Shown here in pieces: positions 11,265-21,834 of a stretch of DNA of 64,000 bases. The notes under the pieces were generated by a model. The model was not told the origin of the DNA, did no database searches, and saw only the letters and a program-made list of their open reading frames with translations. The stretch comes from Mytilus edulis (lineage: Eukaryota; Mollusca; Bivalvia; Mytilida; Mytilidae). Each line of letters starts with the position of its first letter. Positions within the stretch are counted from its first letter, which is position 1. The position numbers and the translations under genes were made by a program. Where the stretch lies: positions 69,256,502 through 69,320,501 of the forward strand of contig NC_092350.1 in the NCBI RefSeq assembly GCF_963676685.1, in the 5' to 3' direction.

Positions 11265-12905
11265 ATGGCAGCCAAATATTGCGAACCTTGCACTGCACGT
11301 GGTAAGACTCCCACAGCCTATCAATGGTGTACCGAATGTGAAGAAGCGCTGTGTTCCGAATGTACAGAAGTTCACAAAGTTCAAAAAATGTCCCGAAGTC
11401 ACCATTTGGTTGACATAGGTAAAATACCGAACAAAATAAATTTATCGTATAATTGTTCAAAACATCAAAATGTGCCTTTTGATTATTTTTGTGTTGATCA
11501 TGATGTTATTTGTTGTAAGGAATGTTTGCCAAAAGATCACCGTGTATGTAAGAACGTTTCATCAATTGATAAAGCATCAAAGAGTTCTAAGCAGTCACAG
11601 TCATTCCTTGATTACGAAGAGCAGTTGAGCTTTATTTCAGAAGCATTAGAAAAATTGAAAAAAAATCGGAGGGACAATAGTAGTCGATTAGAACTAGAAG
11701 AAACTAAAATTCGAAAAGAAATGGCGAAAGCAAAAGAAAATGTCATCAAACGCTTGGAATTTTTAGAAAAGTCGCTTCTGAAACAGCTAACCGAATTGAA
11801 GGACAAAGATATAACTGGTATGAAACATCAGGAGAAAGATATAGGTGAATTGGTAACATCAACAAAAGACCAAAAGGAAGCGTTCGATTTTATAAAAGAC
11901 CATGGTTCTGACAAACAAGCATTTATTTCAATTCATTCATTCAAACCTATCCTTGATGACATTGAAAACAAAGTTAAACAGATGACAGATTCGTTTGTAA
12001 ATACCAGTCTTATGTTTGTCAAAAGTGTACCAAAAGAAAATTTAGCGGATCTTGGATCAATACAGCTAAAGAAAACGCCTTGCTCCGTTTCAATGGTTCC
12101 ATACAAGCAGCGGCAATCTCAAGTTTCCGTCGTTTCAAAGCGCCATATTACTTCCCTCACACATATCTACGATATCGATATGAAAGAAAAGTTGAGTGCA
12201 GTAACTGGTGTCACAGTATCGGACAATAACACATTGATTATATGCGATGCTAATACCAAAAAAGTTTATTTTTGTGATGAGAATGATGCATACCTATCAT
12301 CTATCAGCTCTCCACATCAACCTTGGGATATTACAGCTATACCAGGAACAACCACTGCTGTTATGTCTTGTAAATCTATACCGTACATACAGTTGATAGA
12401 TATAGATAGACAGCAAATATTAAAGCAGGTAGAAGTGAAACAAGGTAAATGTTGGGGTGTTGCTGCTACAAAAGAGAACATATATATCGGATCTAAAGGG
12501 AAGATATATGTCCTAGATTTCCGCGGCAATTTTGTAAGAACAATGCAATTAGAAAATGAAGATCATTACGTTAATTACATTTCCGTTTGCTCAAATGGAA
12601 ACATTTATTATTCATCCATCAATGAAGTACAATGCATTACATCAGATAGAAAACCTGTTTTCACTTATTCTTCTCCGGATCTGCGGGATGCACGAGACAT
12701 TCAAATTGATGATGCCGGCAACATATATGTCATTGGACACAATTCACAAAGTATTCATAAGTTGACGTGTTCTGGAACCTTATTAGACATCTTATTGAAA
12801 GATAATTTGTCCAAACCTCTTGCATTCTGTTTCAGTAAGAATCTTGCTAAATGTTACATAGCAAATGACGGTGGATCAAAAGTCTCAGTCTACAAGACGG
12901 AGTAA
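11265..12905 (+). CDS. TRIM-like B-box/coiled-coil/propeller protein 1
   Basis: Single-exon coding sequence of 546 residues. The N-terminus is an atypical B-box (C6, C9, C22, C25, C30, C33, H37, H46), followed by a B-box 2 (C64, H67, C76, H79, C84, C87, H92). A charged coiled coil covers about 115-245. The C-terminal part, about 300-546, is made of repeated beta-strand motifs ending in DDAGNIYV-type words typical of NHL/six-bladed propellers. There is no RING finger, so it is TRIM-like but cannot be assumed to be a ubiquitin ligase. Such genes are strongly expanded in bivalves, and an innate-immune or protein-scaffold role is inference. The start is the first ATG after the splice acceptor at 11,260. 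Its paralogue is at 26,898-28,544. Confidence 0.88.
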   Translation: MAAKYCEPCTARGKTPTAYQWCTECEEALCSECTEVHKVQKMSRSHHLVDIGKIPNKINLSYNCSKHQNVPFDYFCVDHDVICCKECLPKDHRVCKNVSSIDKASKSSKQSQSFLDYEEQLSFISEALEKLKKNRRDNSSRLELEETKIRKEMAKAKENVIKRLEFLEKSLLKQLTELKDKDITGMKHQEKDIGELVTSTKDQKEAFDFIKDHGSDKQAFISIHSFKPILDDIENKVKQMTDSFVNTSLMFVKSVPKENLADLGSIQLKKTPCSVSMVPYKQRQSQVSVVSKRHITSLTHIYDIDMKEKLSAVTGVTVSDNNTLIICDANTKKVYFCDENDAYLSSISSPHQPWDITAIPGTTTAVMSCKSIPYIQLIDIDRQQILKQVEVKQGKCWGVAATKENIYIGSKGKIYVLDFRGNFVRTMQLENEDHYVNYISVCSNGNIYYSSINEVQCITSDRKPVFTYSSPDLRDARDIQIDDAGNIYVIGHNSQSIHKLTCSGTLLDILLKDNLSKPLAFCFSKNLAKCYIANDGGSKVSVYKTE

Positions 12906-13365
12906 GATTTAGAATGAGTTGTGAAAATGAGTTTTTTTCAAACTGTCAATACATAGCATAAACGTACTACAACAGGTTTTGATTGAAAGTAAAACATTAC
13001 GCTTAAAGGAAAAAAAACACTATATCTAATTTTCAAGTTTTGAAGGTATTGCAGTATTATCATTTGATGTTACAAGTGAAATTAAAACAGACGTTTTCAA
13101 TTCGTTTGGTGTGTTTGATTTTTTTCGCGTTTGGTATGTTTGTTATTCTGCTTTTTATATATAGAGTAGAGTGGGTTTTTTTGGCATGTTTTTACATGTA
13201 TCCCGCATATTTGACCTGACTGTTTGTTTTGTTCACACATCGTTGTCAATATATTGGAATTTTATGCGACTATCATAAAAGAGAGAGAATAAGCTAGCTA
13301 TAAAACCCGCTTTAATCCATCATTTTCATAAAAAAAATGCCTATATCAAGTAACGAACATAACAT
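12906..13365 (+). other. 3' region of TRIM-like gene 1
   Basis: Probable 3'UTR and intergenic DNA. An ATTAAA polyadenylation-type hexamer occurs near 13,081. No further gene is visible. Little of this region aligns with the corresponding region after gene 2. Confidence 0.4.
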
Positions 13366-13585
13366 ATAAAAAAGAAGATATGGTATGATTGTCAATGAGA
13401 CAACTATCCAAAAAAGACCAAAACGACAAAAACTTTAACAACTTTAGGTAACCGTACGGCATTCAACAATGAGCAAAGCCCATACCGTGTAGTCAGCTAT
13501 AAAAGGCCCCGATAAGACAATATTAGACAATTCAAACGAGAAATCTAACGGTCTTATTTATGTAAAAAAATGAACGCAAATAAAA
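13366..13585 (+). repeat. dispersed mussel repeat R1, partial
   Basis: Contains the words GGTATGATTGTCAATGAGAC, CCGTACGGCATTCAACAATG and AGCAAAGCCCATACC, shared with 28,838-29,270 in the same orientation. From memory this is one of the commonest dispersed repeats of Mytilus genomes; that recollection is not verified here. No TIR or ORF is seen. Confidence 0.65.
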
Positions 13586-14180
13586 TGGAGAATGGAAATG
13601 GGGAATGTGTCAAAGAGACAACAACCCGACCATATAAAAAACAACAGCAGAAGGTCAGCAACAGGTCTTTAATGTAGGGAGAAATTTCTGCACCTGGAGG
13701 TGTCCTTTAGCTGGCCCCTAAACAAATATATACTAGTTCAGTGATAATGAACGCCATACTAATTTCCAAATTGTACACAAGAAACTAAAATTAAAAAAAT
13801 ACAAGACTAAAAAAGGCCAGAGGCTCCTAACTTGGGACAGGCGCAAAAATGCGGCGGGGTTAAATATGTTTATGAGATCTCAACCCTTCCCCTATACCTC
13901 TAGCCAATGTAGAAAAGTAAATGCATAACAATACGCACATTTAAAATTCAATTCAAGAGAAGTCCGAGTTTGATGTCAGAAGATGTAACCAAAGAAAATA
14001 AACAAAATGGCAATAATACATAAATAACAACAGACTACTAGCAGTTAACTGACATGCCAGCTCCAGACTTCAGTTAAACTGATTGAACGATAATGATTTC
14101 ATTATATGAATATCAAGCACAATTCTTCCGTTAGGGGTTTAGTATCATACCTTCATAAACATATATGAGAAGAACTTAAC
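13586..14180 (+). repeat. dispersed repeat R2, plus orientation
   Basis: Begins with GGGGAATGTGTCAAAGAGAC and includes AGGCCAGAGGCTCCTAACTT and GCGGCGGGGTTAAA. The reverse complement of much of this sequence lies at 48,061-48,405. It appears to be an interspersed element; no coding capacity is seen. Confidence 0.6.
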
Positions 14181-14504
14181 CCGTGTCATGTAAAAACAAA
14201 AATGTAACACATACACAAACGACAACCACTGAATGACAGGCTCCAGCTGATTCGAAACAGGCACATTGTTGATTTCCATTAGTTTGAAGTGTTTAAGCTT
14301 TTGATTTTGTGATTAAATTAGGGACTTTCCGTTTTGTATTTTTCTCGGAGTTAAGTATTTTTGTGATTTTACTTTTTATAATTTTTAACCGTCGGAGCCC
14401 AAAAGGACTGATGACGTTCATCTCATATGTCTGTTCTTTTGTTTGTCCTTTCGGTAAGCTTTCTGCATTTTATGTAATTTTTTTTTATCGATTATGATGA
14501 ACAG
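14181..14504 (+). other. intergenic DNA between the two duplicates
   Basis: Contains a short tail of R1-like sequence (CACAAACGACAACCACTGAA at about 14,214) and another dispersed mussel-type sequence (GGGACTTTCCGTTTTGTATT near 14,321). No gene is visible. Confidence 0.4.
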
Positions 14505-15052
14505 TTGTTTTTTATTTCAAAAACATGAGGATAATTATAGTCGTATAGGACAAGAAAATACATCAATCTGACAATCAGACAAAGTTGTCACGGGAAGAAC
14601 GCCAAACGAAGATGTTTTTGCATGCTACAGCAATGAACTATTTTAAGTCCTATGCAAATAATTCCAGCAACTAATATCAGTATTTAAGAAAAAATAGTAA
14701 CATTTTCAAGACTTGTTAACCTATATGTTTGGAAGGATAACTTGTATAAACTGGTATTACAACAGTAGGTTTTTAAAAGTAAAGCTGAATGGAGCAAACA
14801 AAAAAAGTTTCATTTCAGTTTTGAACATAACTGTGTCATACTTATTGGTTATTTTTCATATACACATACTCAAATATCTTTTTAATTATGTATGTTGAAC
14901 GGCTGTTGTCTCGTTGACTTATTCTCGACATCCCATTTATGAGTCCTTTCTGACGTAGCCGAGTTAGATTGTAAGCCTGAGAGTTATCCGTACTTTCAAT
15001 AGAATATTCATGGGTTTGATTGGATGTATATTTGTGCAATGTTTATATTCAT

Positions 15053-15118
15053 AATTGTTTGATATTTGGTACATAATTGTTTGATATTTGGTACATACTT
15101 GTTTGATATTTGGAACAT
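15053..15118 (+). repeat. 22-bp minisatellite, three units
   Basis: Three tandem units of the 22-bp repeat that has two units at 601-644. Confidence 0.8.
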
Positions 15119-17879
15119 ATGTTTTTTACAATTTAACTATTCCTGGTCCTGTTACTTTAAACAAGTAATCAACGTGTGGTTGTCAATGATTTTAGTAATT
15201 ATTCGGTACAATGACATAACCTTTACCACCTGTCCAGATAAATCGACTGGCCCTGCAGTACTGGTTTTAACAAGTTTATAAAATCTTGTACGCTACATAA
15301 TTTCGATCTTTAGACACACTTTTTCTAATTGTTTCTTTTAAATACGGAAACATATTTTCTTAATACAATGTTCTAGATTAACAACCAAATTAATAGTTGG
15401 TTCCGTTTAGGTCCAGAGATGCAGACATAGGGTTTTGTGATTTGATTTCGTAAATGTACGACGTAAAAATCATAAATGTGGAAGGCAGTCGAAGTGGATT
15501 CGATTATGAAAATTAAATATGTATTTGAAAATCATAAAATATATGAGCTCTTACTTAGAACTCTCAGGTCATAGGATTTATCCAATCTCGTTAGTGTAAC
15601 TGTTTAATTATAACGTCTCAATTGATTCAATCACAATTGTCATCTGGTAATAATGTAGTAATCTATATATATATATATATCAAAAGAAATTTCAGAAAAA
15701 AATTGACCTTTGTTCAGATTAGGCAATTGTCGCAGAAATTTTGACCGTTGTAAACTTGCATTTATAATTTAAGATAGCTGCTTTTTTTCTGTAATGCTTT
15801 ATTCATAAGATTGATATTTTGTAGACATATTATGAAAAGTGACAAACTTTGTTTGAGTTTTGTTCAGGCTTATATGTTTGTTTGCCCTGTTATGTTTGAT
15901 TGTATGCTTTTATCTATTAACGTGACATTTTGTGGGGGATCATTGCCATTGAGAAATTGCTTGAAATTATAGTTTTCTGCACTGCTTTCTGTAAAGAAGG
16001 GAGCAATTGACAATAGTTTGATTATATAGCTATAGCAGAGACGTTACAGCTGAAGTTTGGGTGATTATTCTTTTACCAGTAACAACGTACTGCTTGTCCC
16101 AGCATTAGTGTAAATGTCTTCAAATGAATGTAAATATATCAGACTATAAAAGATATGTTGTATTTGAGCTACTAAGCTGTTCAAACTTAAAAGTAGGTCG
16201 CATTTGAAATAAGTGAAATAACATGGTTCTAATCATGTTTTTACCATAAAAACAATATCTTAAATTAAATCAACTAATGCATCATATGTATATTAGACAT
16301 GCCAATAAAAGGCACTAGTCGTATACCGCTGTTGAAAAAGGTTACACACTAAAGCCGAGTAAAAACATCAATTATAAGAAGAAAACAACGAAACGGCAGA
16401 AACACTGAACCGAGTCACATACCTTATTGAAGTATTTGTAATTTCAAATTTAATTAAGGAAATCTTCAATCGTTACAAATATCAAACATATTAATATATT
16501 TTATGAATCCAATAGAGTACCTGTATCATTAAAATCCCATTTTTAATCATCAATATAGAGAAAAGAAATATTCATTGACCAAGTAGGTCACATTTTTGAA
16601 TTTTTCTCTTGCCTTATGCAGACGATTCGAACACATTACACCCCTCAATTTGAGAATCGGCTAAGCTCTCTATCAGGATGTTTATATCTAATCATTAATT
16701 ATTCTACATGATATTTATGTTAAAAACATATATTAACAACATGCTCTAAATATTGAAGGTCACTCGCAATTGGTTTTATCTCTAGCAAGATCCGTAAGAA
16801 GTTAATAATTTTAAGTGGACAGCCCCAAGTAAGAAATTAACACCTAAAAGTAACATAAATAGAACCACACAAATACTACAAGCTTTGCAGGTCCTCGGAT
16901 ACTATATCGGATATTAAAATCATATCATACAGTTATGAACCTTATGTGATCCTTTTATTATTTGAGTTTTTGCTGCTATCCAAAATCAAAATTGCGGAAC
17001 ATATTTTATCGAAGTCATTCGGAAAAATTTGCAACCCCAGGCTTTGAGCACACCCAGCTAGCTGTGTTCCATTAACGGATTATTTTTAAAAATGATAAAT
17101 GTATTCAAAAAGGTTTTATTCTAAAGTTAAAATGTTGAAAGGAAGACCCTCAATGAAACGTTGCACATGCACAAAATTTAATTCAACGAACGTTCATATT
17201 TATATACATTAAGCACTCAAAGTATGTTGTAGAATTGATATTAAAAGCAATTTCTATCCATAAACGGTTGGCACTGATTTAAATTAGTGTTTCCTCCTTG
17301 ACAGTGTGGAAATGAAATAAAGTACACTGCTGTTCTAGTGTTTGGTACACGTGTGTTATCACGGTGTAATACAGATCACTATATAACCCAATAGAAGAAA
17401 ACTTTATGTCAGAAAACAGTGTCAGACATCTAAACATACTATCCACACTGATCTGTGTCCACACTTGTTCCTTTAAAAACAATGAAGAAATTGTAATTAT
17501 TTGTAATCAAGTTTGCATTTACTGATAACCTTTTTTTCGAACGAGGACACAGTACTTATGTACTTTTAAAATACTGATAATGAAAATGTCTATATCAGTC
17601 CTTTATGTAAATTGAATAACCGACATTGATCAAAGGTAAGGTTTATTTATCAGAACAACTACATTTTAAAGTAAAATAAGCATTTAATGTTGAAAGGTAT
17701 TGTAAAAAAATATCGTATTATTGAGGGAATATTTCCTTGTTTACCCGTTCCAGTCAACGCCTATTCAGCTATGTTTAATTCGTCAACCAAAAAAGAATGG
17801 TTTGACTCTGAGACGAGCTATATGTCGCTTGTTAAGGGAACAGGCAGCCCATATAGATTTTTAAGCCTTTCATTTTATC

Positions 17880-17960
17880 TGACCGGGGTACGATCCAAGA
17901 ACCTAGAGCTCTTGCACTTTAGTGCGAGGCGAGTGCGCGTCCTTTAGAATGTTGAGGCAG
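17880..17960 (-). repeat. tRNA-derived SINE-like head in A3
   Basis: Paralogue of 3,483-3,562. Box B is still recognisable on the minus strand (GGATCGTACC), while box A has decayed (CATTCTAAAGG). Confidence 0.4.
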
Positions 17961-18850
17961 TAAATAGAGATGTTTTCAATAGGTCGATAGTAGGTCATTA
18001 ATATTGATATCAACTTCAATGACTATCATCAAGCACGCTCGAGGTCAATATTTTGCGATGCAAAATACCCAAAACGAAAGCACCAATGATTATCCTTTTT
18101 AACAGTACAACAAATTGAATAGATAGTTTTCCTTTTGCATTATATGAGTTGGAGTTTTGTCCTTTGTTGCTATTTTAGAGAGCTAACTAGTGGATAAAAC
18201 TGAACTAAATAGAATATGATGTAGAACAATTGAGTCAGACAAAAGATATTTACTACATCGTATTGACAATTTGAATACACTCAAACAACAACAAATTGTT
18301 CAGAAAACATTTTATTGAAAACAGTCAAGATGGTTGTTCTTTTAAAGTATTTTGTGAACGTTGCCCTCATAGATTTTTCATTTCCGTCCACAATATCCGC
18401 CTAAAGGAGCTGCATACTGGATGAATTTAGTTACCAAATATGGTAACGAACACTTCCGACAATCTATTTTAGATATGCCTCGTTCTTCCTAATAGATGTA
18501 CTTATTACTTTTATAACAAATTGGGTGTTCATTATTAATAAATTTGTTGCTGTGGTAAAAGAAAACACAAAAAGGAGTAATGAGTACAAATCAATATCAC
18601 AGTCCAGAACACATTTTGATAAGGTGCAAAATGATGAAAAGATGTTACATAGATTGGAAATCAAATATTTAAGATCTAGGTTCACAAAGCATAGTAACTT
18701 TAGTTTAAGAAAGTTAGCGAAGACGGATAACTATCATTATAAGTATAACAAGTTATCTCTTCATGTGTACTCTGGGTACTTGTAAGATGATAAAATTTTA
18801 CTAAGGTTACAATGTCCCAAATAGCGAAGATAGTTCTTTTTGTTTCATCC

Positions 18851-18882
<32 letters not shown>

Positions 18883-19843
18883 TGGGTATATAAAATAAAA
18901 TCAGACGGTCATATGTATGTTATATTCGACACAGTAAGACGGTCTTATCAATCATTGTTATCAAAAAGCTCGAGAAATTAATTCAATCTGAAATCGAGAA
19001 TGCTCTTTATGCGTTTTTTAATGTTCAATTGTGGACTCACTTTGAAACACGAAAGTACAAAACTTATACAGACACGCACCCAAATGTAAAATTTCCTAAA
19101 CTCTGTCCATGTTTTTTTAAATTATAAAACAATAAAATCGAGTATATAAACCGGATTATATGATATAGGAAAGTACGGTTAATCTGAGAAACGGAATGAT
19201 AAACTTTCGCTATTTTTAATCCCCTCATTATAGAAATTGTAGTATTTTTTCTTGATTTTCCTTTAGTCTTTATGTATGAGTGACAATTTTTTATTTCAAT
19301 ATTGTTTTGTATCAGCTGAGTAAAGTAGTCATACGAGGGACTTAATCTTGTTTGGAAAATAGTAATAAACATGCAGATACCGGTTATCTATGTCTACATC
19401 TAATCTCAAGGCTAAGGACCGTTGCTGAGATTAAACATTTTCCGAACCATAAATAATGTATCAATAGTATACGAGAAAGTAAGTGTCTTTTATAACATCA
19501 GGGGTGTATGGTACCGATCAGCTTGGACGTTCGATGACTATCAGTGTTAAGTTTATCAGGTTCAAACTTACCTGTAGATTTTCGATGATCTAATTTCGTA
19601 TTTCCCGTTTAAAAGGAGAATAAATAGGAGCTTTTACAAATGTATTATGATGTTATTCAAGATGTATTAAAAAAAATGTGTGTCTAATGAGGGACATTGG
19701 TCAATTATTCCCCTTTAATGATAACCAAGGTGGCAGTGCTGAAGTTCAGGTCCAACACACACAACATCTCTTATCTATCCTATATAAACTCACAGTGTTG
19801 ATATTTCTTTACATATTAATAATTATAAGTTTTGTTAATTGAA

Positions 19844-21678
19844 ATGCCATTTACTTGTTGTTGTGTACCTGGATGTTCTAACAGAGGTGAACATCTTTTC
19901 CCAAAAAATGGGGAATTAAAAAAGAAATGGTTAAATGCAATCAAAAGAAACTCTTATGAAGAAAAACACAAAGAATGGACACCAAGCAAAAGCAGTGTTG
20001 TTTGTCATGATCATTTTTTGCAAAATGATTATACATCAATTACAAGTTTTGGTAAGTGTATATTGAAATTAAATTCCAAAGATTTAATACTTAAAAAAAA
20101 TAATTTAAAAAAAGTCTAAAATACGCTTATTATATTTTTCTTTAATTCTTATTTAACCTCATAAAGTGAAGAATAAGATGAGAACATTTGTTGCAATAGA
20201 AATGTAAATAGAATATTTTCTTTATTTTATTTTGTTAACTCATGATAGAAAGATTTATTTGTAATGTGTCATTATTACATGTAGCATAATTTGTTAATTA
20301 TCAATGTTTATACAGATAATGTACTTTCACATGTCATACCTTGCTGTGATGATTTCTAATGTGGTTGTTTAATCTGTTAAAAGTAAGCTGGATTAATGAA
20401 AACAGTGTATGATAAACAGATAAAAAAAAAATATCAGGTCATCTTTTTATTATTAATAATTAATTATGTGTTTATTCTTGTAGGCACAGATGTTAGCAGA
20501 AAACAGTTGAAAAAAGGATCAGTTCCATCTGTATTTTGTTGGAAAAGAAAATTATCCTTAAACACCCCAGACAGAAGTGATCGACTTTTTAAAAGAAACA
20601 AAACAAAATCTGAACTATCATTCACAGAAGAAAATATTGAAATAAATGATCCATGTACTTCTGATATAGGACGGGAAGAATGTGTCGAGTCTACAACAGC
20701 ACCCATAGTACCTGATGCAGAGTCGCACATATTATATACTGCTGTTCCACTGAAGTTTAGCTGTCAAACGTCATCCTGGGTTTCCCTTTCTATAGAAAAT
20801 TTTAGGGATGATGATGCTGGTGTATTGTTTTATACAGGGTTGGCAAATTACAATGACTTTATATTTGTCTTGGCTTCTTTTGGAGAGGGAATATACCACA
20901 TGAACTACTTGTATAACAGAGTGGACCAACTTAATATTGAAAATCATTTTTTTTAACCCTTATCAAGCTAAGAAGACACAAAACCAATTTTGAACTTAGT
21001 AGACTGTTTGGCATTTCTGAACATTCAGTGACAAACATATGGATCACATGGCTGAACTTTATGTCTAGACAATGGAAGGAGTTAGATTTGTGGCCAAGTC
21101 GAGATTTAGTCCGCTTTTTTAGTCCATCTGATTTCAAGCTGAAATTTCCATCAACTAGACTGCTTGTAGAAGGGACAGAAATGCCTGTTAAGAAACCGAA
21201 GTCTCCAATTGCTCAACAGTCTACTTATTCTACATACAAGAACAGAAACACAGTTAAAGTCTTGGTAGGATGCTCACCCAGTGGTCTGGTGTCTTATGTT
21301 TCTGATTCATACGGCGGATCAGTAAGTGACCGTCAAATAGTGGAAAGGAGTAATCTTATTAACTTATGTGATCCTGGGGATTCAATTATGGCAGATAAAG
21401 GCTTCAACGTTCAGGACTTATTTGCACCAAGCGATGTAACTATTAATATTCCAACATTTTTTAAGAAACGTAACAGAATGACTGGGAAAACAGTTTTAAG
21501 AGATAGAAAAATATCCAGTAAGCGTGTCCACATTGAACGAATCATAGGCTTAGCAAAGACATTTAAAATCCTTACTGTTGCAATGAATAGAACAGAAACA
21601 AAACTTTCAAGTGATATAATTTTTGTAGTTTTCATGCTTTGCAACTTTAGGCAATGTATCATACCAAGACATGCGTAA
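19844..21678 (+). pseudogene. THAP-DDE transposase, frameshifted
   Basis: Catalyses cut-and-paste transposition of the surrounding element. Exon 1 (19,844-20,051) starts at the first ATG and encodes a THAP zinc finger: a CCVPGC start, a conserved W and P, then CHDHF. A GT-AG intron (20,052-20,483, phase 1) separates it from exon 2, whose first residues complete the THAP domain (SVPSVF). The rest is a DDE_Tnp_4 catalytic domain with ADKGF and HIERIIG supplying the second acidic residue and the glutamate. The first catalytic position, usually Asp, is Glu in VEGTE (about 21,167-21,181). At 20,947-20,954 a T8 run forces a -1 frame change before LIKLRRH. Total length is about 465 residues if the frames are joined. 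Probably inactive. Confidence 0.85.
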
Positions 21679-21834
21679 ACCTAAAAATGACAAAATCAAA
21701 GCGTAATTGAACTTGTATTTTAAAACATAATGAATGCATAAACAATATTCAAAGCCTGAGTGAATGCATATAATTCAATATACATTTGTAAACAACGTAA
21801 ATATTCTTCTATTGATACATTGAAATCACCCGTG

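Larger units (their letters stand above)
62..12905 (+). repeat. segmental duplicate L1 (X-A1-A2-TRIM gene)
   Basis: This stretch matches about 14,505-28,544 in the same order and orientation: a 1.3-kb segment X (62-1,390), the A block, a 2-kb upstream region and the TRIM-like gene. It differs from the other duplicate in having two A blocks instead of one and in lacking the transposon at 19,689. By eye the non-coding parts are roughly 90 percent identical with many small indels. No protein-coding gene is visible before 11,265. The short open frames in X and A are broken or change mostly at amino-acid-altering sites between copies, so I regard them as chance. Confidence 0.85.

Noticed and set aside
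14411..14425. CTGATGA word near 14,411 as a hammerhead core
   Set aside because: No GAAA box or helix II follows.
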